Source of the DNA: Coleophoma eucalyptorum
Taxonomy: Eukaryota > Ascomycota > Leotiomycetes > Helotiales > Dermateaceae
Direction of reading: 5' to 3'
DNA length: 64,000 bases
Assembly (NCBI GenBank): GCA_026120035.1
Contig: JALRME010000015.1
Span: 923,830-987,829, forward strand
The notes beneath the pieces were generated by a model. It was not told where the DNA came from. It saw only the letters and a program-made list of their open reading frames with translations, and made no database searches. How positions within the stretch are numbered: the first letter of the stretch is position 1; every line of letters begins with the position of its first letter. Below are positions 48,710 through 59,525 of this stretch, piece by piece. The position numbers were made by a program, and so were the translations under genes.

Positions 48710-48812
48710 TGATCAGGCTGGGGCTCGATCCCAGGACCTTTTCGGGGCGAATAACTGGCTGTGAAACCAGAGATTGTTAACGAAACGTGATAACCAACTA
48801 CACCACCCGACC
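48710..48812 (-). tRNA. tRNA-Val(AAC), copy 3, with intron, inverted
   Basis: It is identical to copy 2, including the intron (48774..48746), but on the minus strand. The anticodon is at 48778..48776. A TTCTTTTTT run directly follows on the minus strand. The flanks are not shared with the other copies. Confidence 0.93.
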
Positions 48813-49488
48813 ATGTTCTTGACGATGAATACTTAATTACGTATATATCAACTGTTATCACTACCACCCTCGACTCTTCAGCAAGGAAATGTAAATTATA
48901 TGAAGCTGCAAAGCCAACGTATTGATATACTACAATAAAACATCCCCTAAAAAGGAAATGAGAACGCATATCTTATGTTTCATGATTTGGAGCCGCATAT
49001 CAAGCCTTTCAGGCTTTTATTAACAGGAAATCGTTTCTCGACTAGTCTTAAACCTATACTTTATCGCTTCCATTAGACCTAGCAATTTAACTCTTCCTCT
49101 CCGTGTATCCCATTGCTTGATAAAGGGACGGTATTTCTAGGTGGTATATTGAGATATCTCTGAGGGCTGGGTTCGCCGCGTCTGACAGAGTAAGAGTGCG
49201 GACGTGTCAAAAACCCTCTAGTCTCAAATAAATGGATGTGTACTGCCTAGCGGGAAAGCACTTTTCTTGAAGTCAGGATGAAGTGCTAGTCGCTTGACCA
49301 GATTGCTAGGCACAGAGAGTTAGGGAGGCTAGAACCATACTCCTAGGGCACATGATAAAGCAAAGTAGAATCAAGAAGCTAGAGATTATTTTAAGCTTAT
49401 CTACAAACTTAATCAGTTCTCGGTTGGTGGATTATGCCCTTGTGGGGCATTCTGTTATACTAGTAAAACGATTAAACTGATTCATATT
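48813..49488. other. AT-rich intergenic
   Basis: Nothing coding is recognised. Confidence 0.5.
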
Positions 49489-50345
49489 CTAGCTCGAAGT
49501 GACCAAGATAGCGCTATTATCATTTGAACTTCCGGTATACCTTAACCCATTTCCACCAGCAGTCCCTATCGCCTGGCCCCAACAATTCCCTGGCATGGCC
49601 CCGCCAAGCGTAAAAGATACTAGGGTGCAGTTCGAGTTGCCATTCCAGAAATTTAATGATGCGCAAGCCTCAATGCAAGCTTCAAAACTGGATACGTATG
49701 TTTCAACGAGGTTGATAGCCCCGGAAGCAGCACTGAGGTCACAGTCTATGGTATGGGATTAGCTAGAGCTTAACAAGCGAGAAGGATAGAATAGGATGAA
49801 GGGAACACACATTTTATGAATTTTAGACCAGCACCAGAGGGCACAGTCCCGCTGCTGCCACTGGCGAAAAGAGATTCATATATGGTGCCGTTGGAGGAAG
49901 GGCAGTCTGTTGTCGGTGTCTGAGAGGTGGGGGAGGATGAGTGTGATTTTGCTGTGCCACCTACAGCTCCTCCAACTGCGGCTCCAATGATAATGATCCC
50001 GACCACGATAATGATCAACCAGAATGTTCTTGTTTTCATATCACTGAGACGGCTGGGAGTTTTCCGTTGTTCTCCATAATCCACTTGAGCGTAAGCACCT
50101 TTCTGTTGCTCTCCATTATTCACTTGATTGTAGGGCCCGTTCCATTCTCCGCCATTGTGCACCTGGGGGTCGGCGATATCCTGCTTAGGAACTACAGGCT
50201 GGAGGCCTTCGTGAAAGGTAATAACTTCGGGGGCGTCGGAGTGAGCGTTGTATGGCTGGATTGATTGATTATTAGTATTTGAGAGGCTGATTGTGTTTGC
50301 ATACCACTCCACGCTATTCAAGATTTCACTTACTGTGTAACTCAT
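49489..50345 (-). CDS. Single-pass membrane protein with Cys-rich ectodomain
   Basis: Minus-strand exons 50345..50334, 50255..49811 and 49745..49489 give 237 residues: MSYT-PYNAHSDAPEVITFHEG, a hydrophilic N-terminal part with NGEQ/YGEQ repeats, then one membrane helix (FWLIIIVVGIIIIGAAVGGAVGG, about residues 95-117). A Ser/Thr stalk leads to a C-terminal domain with six cysteines (ESC-type pattern DCPSSNGTIY, CDLSAAS, FEACIEACASL, NCTLVSF, GNCWGQ). The pattern resembles PAN/WSC-like ectodomains of fungal surface sensors, but no exact family is claimed. The first intron is 78 bases, in frame and without a stop; its GTAAGT donor and conserved-looking junction favour splicing. Confidence 0.8.
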
Positions 50346-50722
50346 ACTGTTGCGTTTTGAAGCAAAATAGCCAGCCTTTAAAATAGTAGGGAACTTTTCA
50401 CGAAGGCAGTTTTGGGGGGCACGCATGGGTACTTAGATTTGAAGAGCCTCTTATCAATATACAATAACACAGCCTGATCAACAATATCACCCTCTCTGGT
50501 GGGCCTCGAATACAAAGCTGGTCCGAAAGCCGAAGGCCCCCTGTTTTGGCCCCCAGGCAATCTCCATTAGGTTGGTTCCCACCTATCGCGATGACTTCTA
50601 TAGCTATATGCTGTCAGACTCAGCCCAGCCTCATCGCGACGTTGAATTATTGGAAGAGAGCCAGGCAACCCTCCCAGAATAAACTGATAACATGCTCCTG
50701 CATTGTAACGCTGGTTGGATTC
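50346..50722. other. Intergenic
   Basis: No gene is recognised. Confidence 0.45.
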
Positions 50723-51121
50723 TCAAGGGCCATAAGCGAGGGAGGCACAATCTCCCGCATCTGGACCGTCGAAGACTTGCGCCTGTTCTTGCTCAAGCCA
50801 CTTCTGGAGATACTTTGCTAAGGCGCTTTCTATGACACGCTCTCGAAGGCTCCGAAGTCCTCGTTCCGCGGCCTTGTCTTTCTCTGAGTTGGCCTCGTTC
50901 TGTCAAAGCTCGGCTAATGGTTAGCTTGCACTCTTGATCTGTACATCTGTTCGATACTTGAGAATAACACGCCTCGGGGGGCTGAGGTTTGGAAAGAGAA
51001 TCAATAAGGCATTTGCATTGCAAACAAAACACTGATTATATTTGCGTGGGTAGGCCCATTGTTTCACCACAGCAAAGTCCTTGTAGGTCCGCCTTGGCGG
51101 TTCTGACAAGGATAGTTCTGC
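50723..51121 (-). pseudogene. Gene remnant or 3' exons of an unrecognised gene
   Basis: An open stretch reads SEPPRRTYKDFAVVKQWAYP, CFVCNANALLILFPNLSPPR, ILKYRTD, then through a 45-base intron (50944..50900: GTACAG, branch GCTAAC, acceptor TTTGACAG) into NEANSEKDKAAERGLRSLRE and YLQKWLEQEQAQVFDG, ending at TGA 50725-50723. A TAA closes the frame upstream and there is no in-frame ATG. It therefore looks like a truncated or decaying gene, or terminal exons whose first exons were missed. The family is not recognised. Confidence 0.35.
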
Positions 51122-52513
51122 TTAAGCACCTTTAGATTCTGTACCCAAGTATTAAGCAAGCGACTTCAAGCCTGACTCATGCTAGTACTGTCAGCAGATA
51201 TCATTTAATTTGATGGGAAGCTTACTGTTAAGCAGATTTACGGCCTTCCGTTTTATCACAGCAAGTTAAACCTGAAGTCAACATGTTCACCTTTCTAGTA
51301 TCATTGGCATCATTTTCTGAAGCAGTAAATTCGTATCTAATTCTGCACCCCATCGTAAGGCAAGGTAGATCCTCAGCCAAAGCTTGGACTGATAAATGCT
51401 CTCCTAAAAGATCAATTAAACCCTCGGTTAATTTTCTGAAGAGAGCCTTTATCTATTTCTTTGAAGGGCTCAAATATTTTATGTTATGTTAAGTCTTTCC
51501 TTGTAACCAAAATCGTTTGTTAGTGACAATCTCGAGATATGATCCTAATTCACACTTTCCTAGGCCCTAGTGACCATGCTATCTTCACGCTGAGTAAGAA
51601 GTGCGATGTTCGAAGCTTCTTCCGAGATCTTGCAGGCCATAGTTTGAAGTTCATCTTTTCGATTTCGAACACATGACGTGTTGATAGTCACTAGAAAATG
51701 GTTGTTTGACTTTTATGAACAGGAAACTGGGAAATAAGAATTGTGGGGTTCGAAGAGTAATATTGATAACATGTTGGCAATCCACAGCTACTTGTACACA
51801 ACTTAGGTAATTTCACGTGAGGTCGCGCTTTCCAGGTGCAAATAATTAATAATTGGAACTCAGATTGTTCTGTACCTCAATCTCAAGCTAGGATACTGGC
51901 AAGGTGGGAATCTGGAATACGTTTGGATTCTGACCTCGGGCATCTGTTTTCATTCCGCTAACCTCAATATTACACCAATACTTTACGGTGCAAGTCTTTG
52001 CAACCAAGCCGTCAAGAGTGACAAATCTCAGTTTCGAATTCCAAATTTGGGACCGTTCTGCAATAAAGTCAAAATATTCCTAAACCATGAGAAACGGTAG
52101 ACGGACATGTCCGAACTTCAAGGTTCAGCTTGTTCTTGGCATTTGGGAAGATACGCAGATAACTCTGGCATGTTCAAAGACAAGCCAACGATACGGAACT
52201 CTGATAATGATGATATCCGGTGTCCAGGGGCTGCCAAGGGCGCTAATGTGATTCATACTCAAGGCACTTTTAAAACTAGTGTGTTGTAAGGAACTTGATG
52301 TAGGATATGGTACATAGCCGAAAAGCAGAGTAGGAAGCAAGTCCAAGCTTGATGGGCAGAAAAGCGAAGTTAAAAATGAGGTATAATAGTTTTATTGTAG
52401 ACAAAATAGAGTGAGTCTCAACCTAATAATTTAAGCGTCCAAATACCGTATCACAGACAATTATGTGGATAACGCTCTCCCAGCACTACGTGTAAAATTG
52501 CTTAACATAAAAT
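51122..52513. other. AT-rich gene-poor block containing a coding relic
   Basis: On the minus strand at about 51570-51720, a fragment reads DELQTMACKISEEASNIALL and TQREDSMVTRA between stops and shifts. It resembles a second fragment at about 55190-55440. A CACGTGA box is at 51814-51820. Nothing else is recognised. Confidence 0.45.
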
Positions 52514-53959
52514 CTAGACGGTGCTCGGCGTTTCTATTCCTCTACTTGCCCACGCAGTCTATAACAAATCAAATATCAGACCAAAAACAGTTTTTACTAA
52601 GGGGAGCATGTTACTTACATTGTTCAAGGTGGCAAGTGCATAGATATCAAGTGGCACCGTGAAAAGATCGCTTAAGAAGTTGAACAAGAAGTGTCGTAAA
52701 GATTTTGAGTGATCCCAACGCTTGAAAGGCCATTTGCTTAGCCGGGCAAAAAGGTAGATGCCAACCGTGATTGTCCTAAATTCGGTTTGAAATCTCATTT
52801 CAAATCTAGAGCTTAAATACTCACCTCATATAGAAGGATTCAGAGCCAGATATGACTTGAAATAGAATATATATCTCGGAAAGAACTATTAGTGGCCGTA
52901 AGAGAACCTCCACCATATTGAATATCAGGTAAGGATGTTTTCTTATCATAGATAAGTGTAAACTTCAGCTAATGCTACTATGACGCAGGTTTTTGTAATT
53001 ACTCACCTCCTTAGCTCGGAAACGTAGAAGATACATCGAATATAAGATCTTCTAGAGTTTCTCGTCCACCTTATAAGCTGCTGTAGATACCTTGAAGAAT
53101 CTACCACAAAGGTAGAAATCTCCGCATTCGGCTCAGTCTGAATTTTCATACTCCAACCCGTTGTATATAACCAGCGGGTTATGAATGTATCATCACCGGA
53201 ATCAAGTAAATGACAACCTCGCCAATAATCATGAGTGAAAGAGAAAAGGAATGATGCATCTTTCAAGATCTCTGCACGATAACCGACTGTCCTTCCTGAG
53301 AGGCAGCTAATTCCCCCATCGATATAACTGCTTGCTGAGATGCTGATATTACGCCGTTTGAGTCGCCGTACTGCGAGGTATTGCCACAGCGACAGGGGGG
53401 AATCCATAGATATATGAGCGCGTTGCCTTGTACCGACACCTCCAACCTCGGAATCCTCAAAGCAGGCCAACAGATAGGGAAGCAGACTCAATGGCCAAAA
53501 TGCGTCATCATCAGCAAGCACTATGATAGAGCCTTTCGCTTGTTGGATCCCTCGAGCCATCTGTCGTCGTTTCCCAGCGCGTGGTACTCCTAAGACCTTG
53601 ACTATGGTTGAAAATCGTTGCGAACCTTGAATAAATTTTGTGACAGTAGACTTTATCTCCTCTACTTTGCTATCAATAGTAATTATTAATATCTCTAAAG
53701 GGTTGTTCTCCAGCCAGGTCAGGATCGCTTCTGTGAAATTTTCCTCGGCATTAATTGTTGGAACAACAACAGTAACGTCTCTATATGCAGTGTAAGATGG
53801 ATGAATAGGGATGGGTGTAGGTTCTAGTCTTGCTGCAGCATTAGCCTTGAGGAAATACTTCATAGATTGATACACCCTAAACTGATGGTTAGCAGAGTCG
53901 TGAAACGTAGCAGACTGAGAGGAGTACCAAAATATACACAGCATGTAGTAGGAATCCAT
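52514..53959 (-). CDS. Family 2 (processive-type) glycosyltransferase, GT2/Cps1-like
   Basis: Minus-strand exons 53959..53928, 53876..53007, 52941..52825, 52775..52619 and 52558..52514 give 406 residues. Catalytic signatures are complete: VTVVVPTINAEENF, LADDDAFWPLSLL (Asp triad at about 133-135), SGRTVGYRAEIL, DSGDDTF (about 238-240) and QLIRW (277-281). Membrane helices lie at the N-terminus and after about residue 295 (LLRPLIVLSEIYILFQ, LFNFLSDLFTVPLDIYAL). Fungal relatives of this layout have been linked to hyphal surface polysaccharide. The product is unknown. The first intron is in frame without a stop. The gene stands alone in AT-rich sequence with more than 2 kb of noncoding DNA upstream. 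Confidence 0.9.
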
Positions 53960-56400
53960 TTTGAAACTCATTCGAATACAAGGAAACTTTGAACTCTCAG
54001 GAGAGGTGATGAATATGACTTGTGCAACACACACACTAAGTTCTACGTGATCCTTATTTAAGAATGTATAAGGCTAGTAAAACATGAGGTTACTATAGGC
54101 TGAAATCAAGTCTCGGCTCTTTCAATGAATTTGGGAAAAATAAATTATGCATTGCAGTCTCTGGTGAGGCGATTCTCGTAAAGTTATTGGCTAGGAAAGC
54201 GTTGTGGCGAGATATCAGGCTTCGTTGCGAGTATCCCGCTTTGTCGTGCAGCTTATGAAGTGGGACATGTAAACAATACGGCATCCAACATAAGTGATCA
54301 ATTGTGGACGAGGCTGAATATAACGATAGAAAATTAGTTACTTACAAAGCTGCAACTCAATATGGCATAAAATAGCACAGTTTTTGCAGATAACCCCAGT
54401 GATATCTAATCAATGAGGGTTTCTTGCGACTCCATGACTTTCTTTGGTGTCTTAGAAAACTCGGTCATATCCCAAGTCAGTCTAGCTTAACTGAGACCTC
54501 TTTTGTGCCAGAAGGTTTGTATCACTTTTAAAGGTCATGATCTGCGGCAATAAATACCTAGGAAATTCTAAGCCAGTGCAAAGAAAACAAAGATGGCAAA
54601 AGAAACGAGCTGAGCCCTTTACTGGAGGTTAGAATCTTATTTCCGTCTCTTTGGTAATGAGAATGAACCCTATATCATAGGTTCAGACCCTGGGATTGTG
54701 TTGGAATTCATGAATACCGGCACAATATTCTCTGCTCAAGGTCCTTTTCAGCCCATTTCCTCTTTACAGAATACAATATCATTCACCACTCTGATATTGC
54801 TCCTGTGTTCTTTTAATGAGGAGTAAGAGATGGTCATATCTACAAGCGAACGTACGAGGCGAGAAATGCGACCAACAACTGGATTTTAAATGCCATGAGT
54901 ACATGCTGATGCATCAACTTGCTGTTGATGGATTACAGATACTTTCAGATGCCCCTACACTTCATGAACTTGATCGTGTTAGCGGGCACAAGATAATGGG
55001 TAAAGGATGATTAGTATTCAGGCTCGAGACCACCTGTAGCTCAAGACTCCAGGTTTTCAATTCATTGCTTCAAGGGTGTCACGGCTTTCATATTGAGTGG
55101 TTCCTTATAAATGAAGGATATATATTGGTAAGGCTCTGGAAGGATAAATCTAATATCATACCTTTCATAGGCCTTAGTCCTTAGCGATCATATCTTATAA
55201 ATGGCATGTAGGGATCACGCAATTTTTCGGAGCTGTTTCCGAGATCTCCTTAGCGATGACTTGAAGCTCCTCAGTAGATCGCTCCAGTCAAAACCTTTCA
55301 CTGCGTGGTATGTTAATGGTCACCAGATGATCAGGGGTGGCTTTCAAATGCAGGGATTATTGAACGAAAGTCATTAAACTTGAGACTGATTGATAATTTG
55401 CTAGCAAACCTATAGCTACTTTGACCATTATGAACAGTTCTCCATAATGCCCCACTATCTCGAAGAATTCGATACAGTTCAAAGCAATAGACAGCAATAG
55501 AGGAAGAGAACAGCGGCTCCAGCCTCTCAGAATCACGAGAGCACATACTCTTCCAGTATAGGCAAATGATTGGAATTTCGAATCACTCCGCACTTACGGT
55601 ACTGGCAAGGCAGAGAGCTGCAACCTGTATACAAAAGGCCAAAGAACCCGGTAGGAACCCAATTTCAGGAGTCTCGGGAAATGCATGCTTAGAGCGGTGA
55701 AATCCTTTTCTGAGGGGAATTTTGAACATCGGCAAGTGGTTTCCTCGGACAAGATATCCCCAATTCGAATAACTCCACTTTTAGGGACCGAAGATCTTGA
55801 ATTGAAGGTATAGTCGGGTAAAGGTTATTCCTATTCCATGATTATTTGCTTTCGGCAGATTTGTTATTAACACAGCGGATATGTGGATATGTGAGCGGGG
55901 AACAAATACGGAAAACAAACCTGTGCTGTTCACTTACTCTTGTGTCTCAACCACACTCTAGATAATGGTGCTTTCTGTATTATAGAGAAGGATTGATGCA
56001 GCTCAACACAGGAGGATAGAGTGTTTATCCGCCGCCGCAGTTGTGCATTAGCTATCAAAGAGGGGAAGTACGTACGTACACCCCTCGACTTCTGAATTAC
56101 GTTCACGTAATTCAAACCCTACGGACGCTATCCGCAGAACTTGCGGAGAAGATTGCACATTGCGTTGGAGGCGGCTGCGAGATAGATAGCCACGATAGCT
56201 TGGATAATGACGATGACTCAGCCTTGTCGGCAAGGCTATCTACTCCTTCCTGGACCGTTCCAGAGCCTCGGTATTAGAACGGTAAATAATCACGTTCACG
56301 ACAACTCTTGCCACTCCCTCTTGATCCCCATTCTAACACAGCGCTTTATGATATCTACGACCGTCATCTAGCATTCCACTTCGATCCTACCCATTACACC
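53960..56400. other. AT-rich gene-poor block with a coding relic and a palindrome
   Basis: At about 55190-55600 (minus), relic coding sequence includes LWRTVHNGQSSYRFASKLSI, FNDFRSIIPAFE and, further on, EELQVIAKEISETAPKN, interrupted by stops. A perfect inverted repeat (arms GAATTACGT / ACGTAATTC, 2-base spacer) is at 56094-56113, about 290 bases before the Lon start. The rest shows no gene. Confidence 0.5.
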
Positions 56401-59400
56401 ATGGCACGCGTCAAGACAGCCACTCTTCCCATTATCCCATTGGCAAAGGATACGGTTCTCCTACCCGGGATCATCCTACGAATTCCGGTAGCATCCAGTA
56501 GACCAGACGTACCCGCATTATTATCAACAATTTACAGTCGAGCTGCTTCCAAGAGTCCGAGTCAGCGCCTCGACAATGTTTCCATTGCCTGCGTACCCCT
56601 AAATTCGCCACTCCTGGGGCCGACAGGACAGAGACTCATCTCGAAGGACGATAAGAGCCCAAATCCATCACAACGACTTGATATCAATGTTGCAAATGCA
56701 ACTAAGGACGATTTATTTGGATATGGATGTGCGGCCAAGATATCTGGCGTCGAAGGACGAGGTACAGGAGAGTTTGCACTGTTAGTAGAAGGCGTGGCGC
56801 GGATACGGATCGACAGATACACACAAGAAAGGCCTTTTTTCGAGGCCGATGTTACTTATGAGTACGACGATGGTGAGTATTTCTTTTTGGAAGCTACTGA
56901 ATATGTGCTAAAGTGTTCTTCAGCAATATCGCCGGAGGATGTAGCCGTCCAGGGTCTCTTTGCACACCTAAAGCAATTATCCCGTGAATTGTTGACTCTT
57001 CTCCGACTCTCATCCTTACTACCCCGAAGTTCTGGTTCGTCAGGTCTCTCTCCGATATTAGCCCGTCGACTTGAGCTTTTCATAGCCAAGAAATCGATAC
57101 AAGATGCCGGTGTTCTGGCTGATTTCATGTCAAATCTGGTTGAAGCTTCATTTGAGGAAAAGCTGGAGGTTTTGGCAGCGGTGGATATTAAAGAACGCCT
57201 CGAAAGAGCCATTGCACTTCTACAACGTCAGGTCGGGGATATCAAAAACAATGTTAGCTTCACATCCATCACGAGCACTACGTTCCCGGCGAATATTGAC
57301 GTGGACCAGATCAGCCGACAGGAGCGCATGAGGAAAGAGAAATCAGGGCTGCCTATGTCACCATTTGGTGCGGGCTCAGGACGACCTCACGGGGATGATG
57401 ATCAAGAGCCCAATGAAATGGAGGAGCTAAAGAAGAAAATCGAGGCTGCTAAAATGCCGCCTGAAGCCGCAAAGGTTGCTGACCGGGAGATCAAACGACT
57501 ACAGAAGATGTCTCCTGCACAAGCGGAATACCAAGTTACGCGGAACTACCTGGAAAACCTGGCTGAGATACCATGGTCAATAACTACTGAGGATAACCTT
57601 GGTGTGGAGACACTTTCAAGAGCTCGCAAGCAACTTGACGAGGATCACTATGGGCTTGAGAAGGTGAAGAAGCGTTTGCTAGAGTATTTGGCTGTGCTTA
57701 AGCTGAAGCAATCTATCAATGACGAAGTCGCCGCCGAAGTTGCCCAGGCCGAGGAGGAGAAGGCTTTGGAAAAGGTTGAGATCCTGAAGGGCAAACGAAT
57801 GATCGATAAGTCGCCTATCTTGTTACTAGTAGGCCCACCTGGTGTTGGAAAAACCAGTCTAGCGAAGTCCGTTGCAACAGCTTTGGGAAGGAAGTTCCAC
57901 CGAATCTCTCTCGGCGGTGTGAGAGATGAAGCGGAGATTAGAGGCCATCGCAGAACGTACGTTGCTGCGATGCCAGGCCTCATTGTTAATGGTTTGAAGA
58001 AGGTAGGAGTCTCGAACCCTGTCTTTTTGTTGGATGAAATCGATAAGGTTGGGACCTCAAACTTCCATGGAGATCCCTCAGCGGCTATGCTCGAAGTTCT
58101 TGATCCTGAACAAAACCATACTTTTACGGATCATTATGTCAATATCCCCATCGATTTGAGCAAGGTTCTATTCATTGCTACCGCCAACAGTCTTGATACG
58201 ATCCCCCCTCCATTATTGGATCGTATGGAAACGATTAGCCTCTCAGGGTATACTACCCTGGAGAAACGTCATATTGCTCAACAACACTTGATTCCAAAAC
58301 AGATCAGAACCAGTACGTAAGCTCTATGTGGAATATAACTTCAATGCTAACCCTGATAGATGGATTGGGCGTTGGGCAAGTCGAGTTCAATCAGGAGGTC
58401 ATTTCCAAGATCATCGAGGCTTACACAAGGGAGTCTGGTGTTCGAAATCTCGAACGAGAGATTGGTTCTGTATGCCGTGCCAAAGCAGTTGAATTTGCTG
58501 AAGCCAAAGATGCAGGGCAGGTTGGTAAGTTATGGAGAGCAACCACTGCATAGAAATAAACTTACTGGACTATAGAAAAATACAAACCGCAACTGACTGT
58601 TGATGACATCGAGGAAATCCTAGGAATCGAGAAATTTGACGAGGAGATCGCCGAGAAAACAAGGTACTCACCCAGCATCAAGAATTTTGTTCAATAGCTA
58701 ATGAATCCAGTCGACCTGGTATTGTCACGGGTCTTGTTGCTTATAGCTCCGGTGGTAATGGCAGTATCCTTTTCATCGAGGTTGCAGATATGCCGGGCAG
58801 TGGCAGTGTACAACTCACAGGGAAATTAGGCGATGTACTGAAGGAGAGCGTTGAAGTTGCCTTGACTTGGGTCAAAGCCCATGCTTACGAATTGGGGTTG
58901 ACACATGACCCTTCTGAGAACATTATGAAGAACCGAAGTATCCATGTACATTGCCCATCTGGAGCTATTCCTAAGGTTCGATTCTTCTAACCGCCTCAAT
59001 CTGTAAGCATGCTGACATATTCTAGGATGGGCCCTCTGCCGGCATGGCACATACTATCGCTCTTATCTCTTTATTTTCAGGAAAGGCCGTGCCACCCACA
59101 ATGGCCATGACAGTAAGTGCTTACGTCCATTTCCTGAGCAAGATCAATATTGACCAGTGGTAGGGCGAGATCTCTCTTCGCGGCCGTGTTACTGCTGTTG
59201 GCGGTATCAAAGAGAAACTGATAGGTGCTCTCCGCGCCGGGGTAAAGACAGTGTTACTACCCGCTCAGAATAGAAAAGAGTAAGCTTCCAGAACAGCCAT
59301 ACCCTTGTTATGTACAAGATCTAATTCTGCGATCAGTGTCAAGGATCTGCCACAAGAGGTCAAGGACGGGTTGGAGATCATTCACGTCCGGTAAGTTTAA

Positions 59401-59525
59401 GAACCCTGCAAAGATACAAGAACTGATCAATCTTCAGCCACATTTGGGAAGCTATGCGCTGCGTCTGGCCTGACACCCACTGGCCCGGAGAGGAAAATTT
59501 TGCTGGAATCGAGAGCCATCTTTGA
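56401..59525 (+). CDS. Peroxisomal Lon protease homologue (Lon2/Pln)
   Basis: Nine exons: 56401..56872, 56924..58312, 58360..58524, 58576..58663, 58711..58975, 59026..59112, 59164..59279, 59337..59390 and 59438..59525, giving 907 residues. The N-terminal LON domain starts [15 protein letters not shown] without a mitochondrial presequence. The AAA+ domain has GPPGVGKT (about 461-468) and [10 protein letters not shown]. The protease domain has DGPSAG with catalytic Ser at about 797 and GGIKEK with Lys at about 838. The C-terminus is SHL, a variant peroxisomal targeting signal where other fungi usually have SRL/SKL. It should degrade damaged matrix proteins in peroxisomes. The first intron (51 bases) is in frame without a stop. 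The frame extends upstream to a Met at 56308. Confidence 0.95.

Noticed and set aside
48664..48969. Protein-like frame on the minus strand over tRNA copy 3
   Set aside because: It is a translation of the tRNA gene and flank; the tRNA fold explains the conserved sequence.
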